DNA of 5,850 nucleotides from Vulcanimicrobiota bacterium (GTDB taxonomy: Bacteria > Vulcanimicrobiota > Vulcanimicrobiia > Vulcanimicrobiales > Vulcanimicrobiaceae): NCBI GenBank assembly GCA_014304965.1, contig JACRTZ010000174.1, positions 1 to 5,850 on the forward strand. The letters are read 5' to 3'. The position numbers and the translations under genes were made by a program. The stretch's first letter is position 1; each line of letters begins with the position of its first letter. The notes beneath the pieces are model-generated. The model was not told where the DNA came from. It saw only the letters and a program-made list of their open reading frames with translations, and did no database searches. Below are positions 1-5,850 of the stretch, piece by piece.

Positions 1-420
1 AACGAATCCATTTTGAAAGAACCTCGACATGGAATAGGCATCGGCGACTGTCGTTAGCTCGTTGATCGTCACGAAGGATGGGACGGACGTCCCGAGGATC
101 GCCGCGAGTACGACTCCACCAACCGTGGTCGCCGTGGCATAGTACACGCCTCCGGAAAACGGCTGCACGTTCTTGAAGCTAAACGCTCCCGTCGCGTCGG
201 ACGTGGTTTGACCGACGCTGAGCGGAGACGATGCGCTCGCCCAGTACAGCGTGACAATCGCGCCAGCGAGCGGTTGCGTCGCCGACGTGCCTCCCGACTG
301 GACTATTCCGTTAAGGGAGGCAAAAGGCGTGGCGGGAGTCGTTTTCGAGTGCGAGCCGCAGCCGGTAAGGGCGAAAGCAGCGCACATCAGGAGCGACACG
401 AGTCTGAGCCCGTTTATCAA
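1..420 (-). CDS. Lipoprotein with carboxypeptidase-regulatory-like (Ig-like) domain, C-terminally cut by window edge
   Basis: The reverse strand is open from 420 to the left edge and gives 140 residues. I place the start at TTG 420-418 because GAAGGG (432-427) lies six bases upstream and no in-frame ATG precedes it after the upstream TGA. The N-terminus is a textbook lipoprotein signal: residues 1-6 include Arg6, a hydrophobic stretch covers 7-18, and the lipobox LTGC places the lipidated cysteine at residue 21. Residues 35-90 read as one beta-sandwich of the carboxypeptidase-regulatory/Cna-B type, with GIV-GG, PLAGAIVTLY and TTSDATGAFSFKNV. A VTINELTTVADAY segment follows near residue 122. 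Such domains are usually structural or adhesive parts of surface proteins, so this is probably an envelope-anchored exported protein; the remaining C-terminal domains lie outside the window. It sits 39 bases downstream of the broken gene on the same strand. The coding reading is secure; the function is not known. Confidence 0.82.
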   Translation of the reverse strand, partial: MINGLRLVSLLMCAAFALTGCGSHSKTTPATPFASLNGIVQSGGTSATQPLAGAIVTLYWASASSPLSVGQTTSDATGAFSFKNVQPFSGGVYYATATTVGGVVLAAILGTSVPSFVTINELTTVADAYSMSRFFQNGFV

Positions 421-459
421 GATACGCCCTTCATCTTGGGCGATCGCGAAGCGACGCGA

Positions 460-1271
460 TCAGGGCGAAAGGCACCACGTTTTAAACCGGATCGATACCT
501 CAAATCCGGGCGCACTCTCAATTTTTTGATAGCTGTTCCGCAGGTCGTCTTGGACGAGAGTTGCCGCGCCGTTCGCGTCGAGGTTTACGTCCTGAGCGGG
601 CGTGACGGTCCGGTAACTCCAACCGGCCGGGAGTTTCAAGCGGCTGCCGAGAGTTGGCAGTTGCGCCGCTCTCAGCGCGGGGTCGACCTCCTGGCAGTAC
701 GACTGCATCGCGAACGTGTGCCCTGCGGCGTCGCGCAGCTCGAACATCGGATGGCCGGCACGATAGACGTAACGTGTCGTACGGTTGATCGTCATGATCC
801 GGTAGGGCTGACGGTGGAGAATCTGGCGAGTGAAATGTTGAGGGTAGCGAGCTTGCGCATCTGAAGCCCCCCGACATTCGTGGCGGGGCCAACGGCGGCG
901 TCCGATCCGCGATCCATCGTTAAGTGACGCGGTCCGTTCAAGAAGGTTTTCTACGCGTGGAACGCTCGCGCGATTGCGCCGGCATCCATCTGTTTCCACG
1001 TCGCTTCGGGGCAGTCGTTGAGGCCGTACGTGCTAAAGACCTCGGAAGAGAACGAGGCTCGTGAGCGATGTACGATCAGTATCTCGCAATAGCGCGCGTC
1101 GCGCATCTCCGAGTGCGGCGCCGGAGACGCCGCTCGTAATGGCGTCGGTAAGATGGCCAGAGCTGCCGCAATCATGGCGCAAAGAATCCACATATAGTAA
1201 AAAGAGGTTCGTGAGGTCGCAAGCGACGCCTTCTTCGCTTGCGACACAGTGGAAATTCGTGAGCTTACCAC
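460..1271 (-). pseudogene. Decayed gene for a small exported protein (in-frame TAG plus -1 frameshift)
   Basis: Three pieces on the minus strand join into one protein. The first (1271-954) has a hydrophobic export signal (MWILCAMIAAALAILP, cleavage near PLRA-A) and then RYCEILIVHRS and STYGLNDCPEATW. An amber TAG stands at 953-951. The same frame continues past it with TFLNGPRHLTMD and VGGLQMRKLATLNIS, until about 807-805. There the reading must slip by one base, as if one C of a C run were lost. The third piece (807-460) gives PYRIMTINRTTRYVYRAG, MFELRD, AMQSYCQEVDP, LPTLGSRLKLPAGWSYR and VQDDLRNSYQKIE. From memory, this order (GLNDCP, then LNGPR, GG-E/Q-MR, AG-P-FEL, MQSY, LGxRLxLPxGW, DDLxNxYQ) is that of an uncharacterised secreted bacterial family of about 230-270 residues; I cannot name a function. 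The start is unsettled: GTG 1271, GTG 1247 and ATG 1193 are all possible, none with a strong ribosome site. Assembly error at the two lesions is the main alternative to true decay. Confidence 0.75.
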
Positions 1272-1318
1272 AGGACGGATGGTGCCGTGGTTCGTGTGCC
1301 CGAGAAAAACGAGGATGT

Positions 1319-1360
1319 TGAAAAATTAGAAAGCACTCCGAGCGCGCGGAGTGCTTTCTC
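1319..1360 (-). terminator. Intrinsic (Rho-independent) terminator of the ferritin-like gene
   Basis: A perfect 13-bp stem pairs 1328-1340 with 1347-1359 (arm GAAAGCACTCCG) around a six-base loop. Read on the minus strand, the stem is followed at once by TAATTTTTC, a U-rich tract. It lies 21 bases beyond the stop codon at 1380, so it should end transcription of the ferritin-like gene and separate it from the broken gene downstream. On the plus strand no T tract follows, so the signal is directional. Confidence 0.9.
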
Positions 1361-1379
1361 ACTAACGTTCGGTTTGTGG

Positions 1380-1973
1380 CTAGTTCAACGCCGAGCCCGG
1401 GGCCTTTGCGGCGGCACTTCCGCGCCAGGCGCGCTGCGTTGCTTCAACCGTTGTGCGGGCCTGAGTCGGATCAACGCTCAAACCCATGCCTTCGAGTTCG
1501 TCCAGAACGATGGTTGGCATTGCTTCGGAAAGTTCGATGATGCAGTTCGCGTAGTCTTCGAGGTGCCGTAGCGCGAGGGCGGCGACGTCTTGTTCGCCCA
1601 TCGCCGTGGCCGTGGCGTGTAGCATCGTGTAACTGATCGCGCAGAGCGAGAGGGCGGTGTAATCGTCGCGAATGCTTTTGGACACCTTCGTCTTGCGCAT
1701 TTTGTCGATCGCTCCGGCGACGACGCCTTCGAATTGCGTAACGGCGCTCTTGAGCGGCGATGCCTCGTGGCCGCCGAGACGTTGCAGGCAGCTTTCCAAG
1801 CCTGAAACGTGCGTGGCGCACAACGCAACCAGCTTGGAAACGGTGCGTTGAGCTCGGGCCTGCTTCGCGAAGTCGCCATCGGCGAGTTGCGTCTCAAAAG
1901 GGATCTTGATGTGGCGTTCGAGCGCGAGCATGTCGCTCACGTACGTGCTGATGCTGTGCTCTTCGTTGGTCAT
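1380..1973 (-). CDS. Ferritin-like four-helix-bundle protein
   Basis: The gene encodes 197 residues with no signal peptide or membrane segment, so it should be cytoplasmic. ATG 1973 is supported by AGGAGA (1984-1979) five bases upstream. The protein is almost entirely helix-forming and reads as four long amphipathic helices: about residues 4-30 (containing the LALERHI stretch with Glu19 and His21), 35-68 (THVSGLESCLQRLGGHEA, His55 and Glu60), 72-124 and 125-150 (GEQDVAALALRHLEDYANC). The Glu/His spacing, the helix-ending LGGHEA turn and the overall length resemble the ferritin-like DUF892/YciE group, whose members bind a diiron centre or act in stress responses. I cannot align a full metal-ligand set by eye, so iron binding is inference. 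The last 25 residues are Ala/Ser/Thr-rich and probably disordered. The gene is monocistronic: it has its own ribosome site and terminator and diverges from the OPT gene. Confidence 0.8.
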   Translation of the reverse strand: MTNEEHSISTYVSDMLALERHIKIPFETQLADGDFAKQARAQRTVSKLVALCATHVSGLESCLQRLGGHEASPLKSAVTQFEGVVAGAIDKMRKTKVSKSIRDDYTALSLCAISYTMLHATATAMGEQDVAALALRHLEDYANCIIELSEAMPTIVLDELEGMGLSVDPTQARTTVEATQRAWRGSAAAKAPGSALN

Positions 1974-1998
1974 ACGTTTCTCCTAAGCGCGTGAGGCA

Positions 1999-2026
1999 AG
2001 GGTACAGGTGCCCACCCCGCCGGCAA
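1999..2026 (-). promoter_or_regulatory. Possible sigma70-type promoter for the ferritin-like gene
   Basis: On the minus strand TTGCCG (2026-2021) and TACCCT (2004-1999) are separated by 16 bases, and the -10-like box ends 25 bases before the ATG at 1973. The match to consensus is only moderate and GC-rich DNA gives such pairs by chance. The rest of the 247-bp spacer (1974-2220) shows no strong repeat, RNA gene or convincing small ORF. Confidence 0.2.
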
Positions 2027-2220
2027 CTCTAACGAAACTGCCCCGACGCGCGACGCAAAGCGAGGGAAGAAATCGTCCCGTCGGCTTCTCATCAGCGTTC
2101 GCGCGCCGGCGAAGCGTAGGTGGTGGCAAACGCGGCCGGGCGCTCCTCCGGTCCAGAAACGCAAGGCTTCGGCTTGCTGTCGCCTAATCGGGCGGCTCAT
2201 CGGTTCAAGTTCCTGACCCT

Positions 2221-4245
2221 ATGAAGGGGTTTTTCGTGGCTTCTCGCAGCGACTCGCTCACCCCGACCACGTCGAACGACCGGCGGGTCGAGCTTACCGT
2301 TCGAGGGATCATCCTCGGCGCACTTATCACGGTCGTGTTCACGGCCGCGAACGTGTACGTCGGATTGAAAGTCGGATTGACGTTCGCGTCGTCCATCCCG
2401 GCGGCCGTGATTTCGATGGCGGTCCTGCGCGCGTTCCGCAGCTCTACGATTTGGGAGAACAATATCGTGCAAACCGTCGCCTCGGCGGCGGGCACGCTCT
2501 CTTCCATTATCTTCGTGCTGCCGGGACTCGTGATGGTCGGCTGGTGGACGGGTTTTCCATTTTGGTACTCGTTCTTGATTTGCGCCGTCGGCGGCATCCT
2601 CGGCGTGATGTACAGCGTCCCGCTGCGCCGCGCGATGGTGACCGGCAGCGATCTGCCGTATCCCGAAGGCGTCGCGGCGGCCGAGGTGCTGCGGGTCGGC
2701 GCGGGCGTCTCCGGTACCGAGGCCGAGCGCAGCGCGGCGATCGCCGAGAACAAGTTTGGGCTCAGCGTCGTCATTTGGGGCGCGGTCGTGAGCGCCGCTT
2801 ACGGCGTGCTCGTCTTCGTGCGCGGCTTGCTTGACGATGTTGGAAAGTTCGCGCGCATCGGCGCGTCGGCGACCGGCATCGACATCGGCTTGCAGTTTGC
2901 GCTGATCGGCGTCGGCCATCTCGTCGGCGTTACGGTGGGCGTGGCGATGCTGGCGGGCATCGTGCTCGCGTGGGGTGTGCTCGTGCCGATCATGACCGCG
3001 CACCACGCGGCGCTTCCCGATGCGGCGGCCTTCGCGAACGGCGTTTGGCGCCGTGAGGTGCGGCTGGTCGGAGCGGGCGCGATCGCGGTCGCCGCGATTT
3101 GGTCGCTCGGACGTCTTGCGGGCCCGGTTGTCGGCGGCGTGATCTCGTCGCTCGCAGCGAACCGGGAGCGGCGCGAAGGCCGCGGCGGCGATCTGCCGAT
3201 CACCGAGCGCGACATCCCGTTCAACATCGTCGTCCTCATCAGCGTTGCGTGTTTACTTCCGCTCGCCGCGCTGCTCGGTTCGTTTTTGAGCGGAACGGCG
3301 CTCGCAAGTCAAATGGTGCCGCTCGTCATCGGCGCGCTCGCCTATACGATGGTTGCAGGACTCATCGTCGCCGCCGTTTGCGGCTACATGGCCGGTTTGA
3401 TCGGGTCGTCGAACTCGCCGGTTTCCGGACTCGCTATTCTCACGATTCTCGGGGCCGCACTGCTGCTCGTCGCCGTGGCTAACCCGAGCGACCCGAACGC
3501 GGCGAAGGCGCTGGTTGCCTACGCGCTCTTCGTCACCGCGGTGATCATCAACGTCGCGACGATTTCAAACGACAATCTGCAAGACTTGAAAACGGGCCAA
3601 CTCGTCGGCGCGACGCCATGGCGTCAGCAGGTCGCGCTCATTTTCGGCGTGATCTTCGGCGCGCTCGTCATTCCGCCGGTCCTCAACTTGCTCAACCATT
3701 CCTTCGGCTTTGCCGGTTCGCCGATTCACGGCATCACGAATCAGCCGCTGAGTGCGCCGCAGGCGACGCTGATCTCGGCGCTCGCCAACGGCGTTATCGC
3801 CCACAACCTCAATTGGCAACTGATCGGCATCGGTGGGCTCGTCGGCCTCGTGATCGTCGGGATCGACGAAACGCTGCGGCGTACGGCGAAGCGGCAGTTT
3901 CCGCCGCTTGCGGTCGCGCTCGGCATCTACTTACCGATGAGCGTAACGCTCATGGTCGTGGTCGGCGCCTTCGCCGGCAAAGCGTACAACACGTGGGTTT
4001 CTCGCGGCAAGAATCCCGACGTTGCGATGCGCCTCGGCATCCTGCTCGCATCCGGACTCATCGTCGGCGAAGGCCTGCTCGGCGTCGCCAAGTCCGGCCT
4101 GATCGCCGCTACGAACAAGGAGTTCCCGTTCGCCATCGCCGGCGATTCGTTCGAACCGATCGCGACGGTTGCGAGCCTGATCGCGTTTCCCGCGATTGTC
4201 TTCCTTTTATATCGGTGGGCGGGGCGGCTTGCGCTGAGACTGTAA
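2221..4245 (+). CDS. OPT-family oligopeptide/metal-chelate transporter
   Basis: This encodes 674 residues, the usual length for a prokaryotic OPT transporter: a multi-pass inner-membrane secondary transporter that family members use for import of small peptides or metal chelates. About 14-16 hydrophobic segments are visible, starting at residue 26 (ELTVRGIILGALITVVFTAANVY... as the first helix pair, followed by VGLKVGLTFASSIPAAVISM at 47-66). Family hallmarks follow in order: ENNIVQTVASAAG (79-91), DLPYPEGVAAAEVL (144-157), GYMAGLIGSSNSPVSG (388-403), ISNDNLQDLKTGQLVGATPW (448-467) and GILLASGLIVGEGLLG (606-621). The charged loop at 313-331 is cytoplasmic or linker-like. The start is uncertain: ATG 2221 has no ribosome site, whereas GTG 2236 has AAGGGG six bases upstream and would remove only five residues. 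No peptidase or second transport gene adjoins it, so the substrate cannot be inferred. It ends with TAA, and the next gene converges on it after 29 bases. Confidence 0.95.
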   Translation: MKGFFVASRSDSLTPTTSNDRRVELTVRGIILGALITVVFTAANVYVGLKVGLTFASSIPAAVISMAVLRAFRSSTIWENNIVQTVASAAGTLSSIIFVLPGLVMVGWWTGFPFWYSFLICAVGGILGVMYSVPLRRAMVTGSDLPYPEGVAAAEVLRVGAGVSGTEAERSAAIAENKFGLSVVIWGAVVSAAYGVLVFVRGLLDDVGKFARIGASATGIDIGLQFALIGVGHLVGVTVGVAMLAGIVLAWGVLVPIMTAHHAALPDAAAFANGVWRREVRLVGAGAIAVAAIWSLGRLAGPVVGGVISSLAANRERREGRGGDLPITERDIPFNIVVLISVACLLPLAALLGSFLSGTALASQMVPLVIGALAYTMVAGLIVAAVCGYMAGLIGSSNSPVSGLAILTILGAALLLVAVANPSDPNAAKALVAYALFVTAVIINVATISNDNLQDLKTGQLVGATPWRQQVALIFGVIFGALVIPPVLNLLNHSFGFAGSPIHGITNQPLSAPQATLISALANGVIAHNLNWQLIGIGGLVGLVIVGIDETLRRTAKRQFPPLAVALGIYLPMSVTLMVVVGAFAGKAYNTWVSRGKNPDVAMRLGILLASGLIVGEGLLGVAKSGLIAATNKEFPFAIAGDSFEPIATVASLIAFPAIVFLLYRWAGRLALRL

Positions 4246-4274
4246 GCGAGCGCTCTTAGCGAGCACGCCGCCAA

Positions 4275-4511
4275 TTAGGTTGCGGCTTTGTCGTCCGAGG
4301 CGTCCTCGATGGTCGCGATCTGATCTCCGCCGTGGATCACTTCGCGAACCTTTTCCCCGCCCTGGCGGATCGGGTCTGAGGTCACCGCGTAGTGCTTGTG
4401 TCCGTGTCCGTGCTCGTCGCTTGCGTGCAGCACGCCGGCGAGAAGGCGGCCGTCGGCGAGCGTGACGCGCGCGGGCTTTCCAACGAAGGGCGCAATTTCC
4501 GAATCAGTCAT
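4275..4511 (-). CDS. Small histidine-rich protein, possibly Sm/SH3-like beta barrel
   Basis: A 78-residue acidic soluble protein with no signal or membrane segment. Residues 6-29 (IAPFVGKPARVTLADGR, then LLAGVLH) look like the first two or three strands of a small Sm- or SH3-like barrel: V-G-K-x-V/A-R-V-x-L-x-D-G-R-x-x-x-G is the usual way such folds begin. A loop with four histidines (DEHGHGHKHY, 32-41) follows, then AVTSDP and a strand (EKVREVIHGGDQIATIED) closing the domain at about residue 70; the tail DASDDKAAT is likely flexible. The histidine cluster could bind a metal, but this is inference. ATG 4511 lacks an obvious Shine-Dalgarno; no better in-frame start is evident. It follows yceI on the same strand after 74 bases and converges with the OPT gene. 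I do not recognise a named family. Coherent strand-like structure and the snug fit between neighbours argue that it is real. Confidence 0.7.
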   Translation of the reverse strand: MTDSEIAPFVGKPARVTLADGRLLAGVLHASDEHGHGHKHYAVTSDPIRQGGEKVREVIHGGDQIATIEDASDDKAAT

Positions 4512-4543
4512 GGCGGCTCATAGACCAAACCTGCCGGGCGGCC

Positions 4544-4584
4544 CTGTCTGAGCGTTCCGGCCAGACAGCAGCCGAGCGCTCGGC
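4544..4584 (-). repeat. Palindrome plus hairpin after the yceI stop codon (possible terminator or processing site)
   Basis: Two inverted repeats lie side by side just past the yceI stop. The first is GCCGAGCGCTCGGC (4571-4584), a perfect 14-bp palindrome that begins one base after the TGA. The second pairs CTGTCTG (4544-4550) with CAGACAG (4562-4568) around an 11-base loop. No T tract follows on either strand, so this is not a classical intrinsic terminator. It may stabilise the yceI mRNA end or assist Rho. Confidence 0.45.
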
Positions 4585-4585
4585 A

Positions 4586-5137
4586 TCAGCAGTTCTCGGC
4601 GATGGCCTCGGCATCGATTACGATGTCTATTCCTCGGCTGACGACGAGCCCGCCGTTCGCAAGCTGCGCGTTCCAACTCACGCCGAAGTCGAAGCGATCG
4701 ATACGCGCGCGCGCGACGAATCCGGCGCGCGTTTTGGGGCCCTTATCCACGCCGTCTTCCCACCACGACGTTTCCGCCGAGCCGAGGTAGCGCACTGAGA
4801 GCGTGACCGTGCGCGTGACGTCGCGAATCGTCAACGATCCGTCAACCTCATAATCGTTCGGCCCGACGACCCGCGCGCCGCGCCCGCTGTAGCGAATGTT
4901 CGGGTACTGATCGCAGTGCAAAAAGTCCGCGCTTTTCAAGTGCTCGTCGCGCGCAGGTTCGCCCGTCGAGCACGTGCGCGCGTCAATGGTAACGTCGACG
5001 GCGAGATCAGCCGGGTGAGCAGGGTCGAACTCGAGTTTGCCATGCACGTTCTTAAACGCCCCCCGCACCCAGGTCACCATCATATGGCGCGCGCGGAATT
5101 CAGCGGCGGTATGTCCGGGTTCAAAAAACCACTTCAT
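4586..5137 (-). CDS. YceI-family lipid-binding protein (cytoplasmic form)
   Basis: The chosen start ATG 5137 gives 183 residues, normal for the family, and has GGAGG (5149-5145) seven bases upstream. The frame is open further upstream to 5392, but that extension is low-complexity and overlaps the divergent gene, so I reject it. YceI proteins are eight-stranded beta barrels that hold a long isoprenoid or fatty-acyl chain. Features in order: opening FEPGHTAAEFRARHMMVTWVRGAF (5-28), GKLEFDP (33-39), VTIDA and TGEPARDEHLKSADF (49-72) with the conserved RDxHLKSxDF core, YPNIRYSG (78-85), the DGSLTIRDVTRTVTLSV strand pair (99-115) and RAGFVARARIDRFDFGVSWN (137-156). There is no export signal, unlike E. 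coli YceI, so it should act in the cytoplasm. It may bind isoprenoid quinone precursors or lipid, but the ligand is unproven. The histidine-rich gene follows it, and the ABC binding protein gene diverges from it. Confidence 0.93.
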   Translation of the reverse strand: MKWFFEPGHTAAEFRARHMMVTWVRGAFKNVHGKLEFDPAHPADLAVDVTIDARTCSTGEPARDEHLKSADFLHCDQYPNIRYSGRGARVVGPNDYEVDGSLTIRDVTRTVTLSVRYLGSAETSWWEDGVDKGPKTRAGFVARARIDRFDFGVSWNAQLANGGLVVSRGIDIVIDAEAIAENC

Positions 5138-5179
5138 GATGCAGCCTCCAACAGCGGCGGTTTGCGAGGGGATGCATGT

Positions 5180-5204
5180 CGTCTCTACTACCGTGTAGAG
5201 GACG
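5180..5204. promoter_or_regulatory. Imperfect inverted repeat in the divergent yceI / binding-protein spacer (candidate operator)
   Basis: CGTCTCTAC (5180-5188) pairs with GTAGAGGACG (5195-5204) over nine base pairs, with one bulged G (5200) and a six-base centre. It sits in the 139-bp spacer between two divergent genes. On the plus strand a weak promoter pair, TTGCGA (5162-5167) and TCTACT (5184-5189) spaced by 16, overlaps its left arm. That placement would suit a repressor site, but both the promoter and the binding role are inference. Confidence 0.3.
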
Positions 5205-5276
5205 CCCGGGCGCCGATTCGAACGAGTCTTTCCCGAGGCCGCCGCACCTGGCGGCCCGACTGAGGAGACTCCGTTC

Positions 5277-5850
5277 ATGCGCTCCACGCTCAACCGTAAA
5301 GACTTTGTCGCCCTGGGAGCGAGCGCACTGACGCTCGCCGCCGTCGTCCCCGCGCGAGGCGCTTCGCCCGCCGCGCTCGACATTACCGTCACGCACTATC
5401 CGGCGCAGGATTACGCGCTGCCGGTCGTCATCGCGCAGCAGCTCGGATATTTCGCGCATGAAAATATCGTCGTCAATTCGATCGTGGGATCGGAAGGCGG
5501 CGGTACGACCGTTCGCAATATCGCGCAAGGTGGATTGAAACTCGGTCAGGTTGCGACGCCGGCCGCCATCAAGGCCATCTTGGCCGGCGAAGACCTGCGC
5601 ATCGTCGGCGGCGGCGTCCAGTCGGCCGGGACCATTTCGTGGTCGGTGAAAAAAGACTCGCCGATTAAGTCCATTCGCGATTTCGTCGGCAAGAAGGTCG
5701 GCTTTACGAACCCGGGCTCGGCGAGCGAAGCCTTGATCAAGATGTCGCTGACGGCGAACAAGATCGACATCGCGAGCGTGAATCTTCGTGCGGCCGGCGG
5801 TCTCTGTGAAAACCTTACCTTACTCAACAACGGCGGTCTCGATGCAGCTT
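5277..5850 (+). CDS. ABC transporter substrate-binding protein, NMT1/SsuA/TauA-like, C-terminally cut by window edge
   Basis: The plus strand is open from ATG 5277 to the right edge (191 full codons); AGGAG (5263-5267) stands nine bases before the start. The N-terminus is an export signal: NRKDFV (6-11), a hydrophobic run (12-24) and a cleavage region around ARGASPA. The Arg-Lys followed by Asp-Phe resembles a relaxed twin-arginine motif, so Tat export is possible, but a Sec signal cannot be excluded. The mature part starts with a strand ITVTHYPAQDYALPVVIAQQ, then LGYFAHENIVVNSIVGSEGG, a helix TVRNIAQGG, ATPAAIKAILAGEDLRIVGG, SWSVKKDSPIKSIRDFVGKK and VGFTNPGSASEALIKMSL. This order (GYF/ENI, then a small-residue loop, I-S-W-x-V-x-x-D-S, I-x-D-x-x-G-K-K-V-G) is that of periplasmic binding proteins for sulfonates, taurine or thiamine-precursor pyrimidines. 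The ligand cannot be told from half the protein. Permease and ATPase genes would be expected just beyond the window. Confidence 0.92.
   Translation, partial: MRSTLNRKDFVALGASALTLAAVVPARGASPAALDITVTHYPAQDYALPVVIAQQLGYFAHENIVVNSIVGSEGGGTTVRNIAQGGLKLGQVATPAAIKAILAGEDLRIVGGGVQSAGTISWSVKKDSPIKSIRDFVGKKVGFTNPGSASEALIKMSLTANKIDIASVNLRAAGGLCENLTLLNNGGLDAA

Noticed and set aside
208..864. Plus-strand open frame of 218 codons
   Set aside because: It overlaps the lipoprotein and the broken exported-protein gene in antisense, is Arg-rich and has no recognisable domain.
2003..2016. GG...GC pair resembling a sigma54 promoter upstream of the ferritin-like gene
   Set aside because: The spacing between the GGCAC and TTGC elements is three bases too long.
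1970..2200. Minus-strand 76-codon frame between the ferritin-like and OPT genes
   Set aside because: It overlaps the ferritin-like start and its ribosome site, has atypical Arg-rich composition and no fold-like pattern; treated as spacer.
2358..2383. Short direct repeat GTCGGATTGA twice within the OPT gene
   Set aside because: It encodes the VGLKVGLT family motif, so it is explained by protein conservation.
2197..3006. Long antisense open frame (269 codons) under the transporter
   Set aside because: Its product is an Arg/His/Asp-rich, low-complexity string typical of the reverse frame of GC-rich membrane-protein genes; the sense strand carries clear OPT motifs.
4246..4274. GAGCGCTC palindrome between the convergent OPT and small-protein genes as a terminator
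   Set aside because: Only short competing stems form and no T tract follows on either strand.
5205..5235. TTCGAAC resembling a tRNA T-loop in the divergent spacer
   Set aside because: The flanking bases do not form a T-arm stem, and no acceptor or anticodon arm can be built around it.
5138..5392. N-terminal extension of YceI by 85 residues
   Set aside because: It overlaps the divergent binding-protein gene, is low-complexity, and ATG 5137 has an ideal GGAGG site and the family's normal N-terminus.

Overview
This is a GC-rich (roughly 60 %) bacterial window with short intergenic gaps, Shine-Dalgarno sites before several genes, and ATG, TTG and possibly GTG starts. No phage, insertion sequence, CRISPR, rRNA or tRNA signature is visible. 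The gene mix is an oligopeptide (OPT) transporter, YceI, an NMT1/SsuA-type solute-binding protein, and a lipoprotein with a carboxypeptidase-regulatory-like domain. That would fit an environmental soil bacterium of an under-sampled phylum (Eremiobacterota/WPS-2-like or Acidobacteriota-like), but this is only an impression from protein style.

Left part (1-1973, all on the minus strand). In transcription order there is a four-helix ferritin-like protein gene (1973-1380), closed by an excellent intrinsic terminator (1360-1319). Next comes a decayed gene for a small exported protein (about 1271-460). It carries an in-frame TAG and a downstream -1 frameshift, yet stays recognisable on both sides of each lesion. 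Last is a lipoprotein gene starting with TTG at 420 and running off the left edge.

Middle (2221-4245, plus strand). A full-length OPT-family multi-pass transporter is transcribed divergently from the ferritin-like gene across a spacer of about 247 bp.

Right part. Two minus-strand genes converge on the transporter: a 78-residue histidine-rich small protein (4511-4275) and a cytoplasmic YceI-family lipid-binding protein (5137-4586). Between them lie a 14-bp perfect palindrome and a second hairpin. Divergent from yceI, across a 139-bp spacer holding an imperfect inverted repeat, an ABC-transporter periplasmic substrate-binding protein gene starts at 5277 and leaves the window at the right edge.

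Functionally this looks like ordinary chromosome: uptake (OPT, ABC binding protein), envelope and lipid-binding proteins, and a possible iron/stress four-helix protein. I do not see a coherent novel multi-gene system. The most notable items are the broken exported-protein gene, the histidine-rich small protein and the inverted repeat between the divergent genes.
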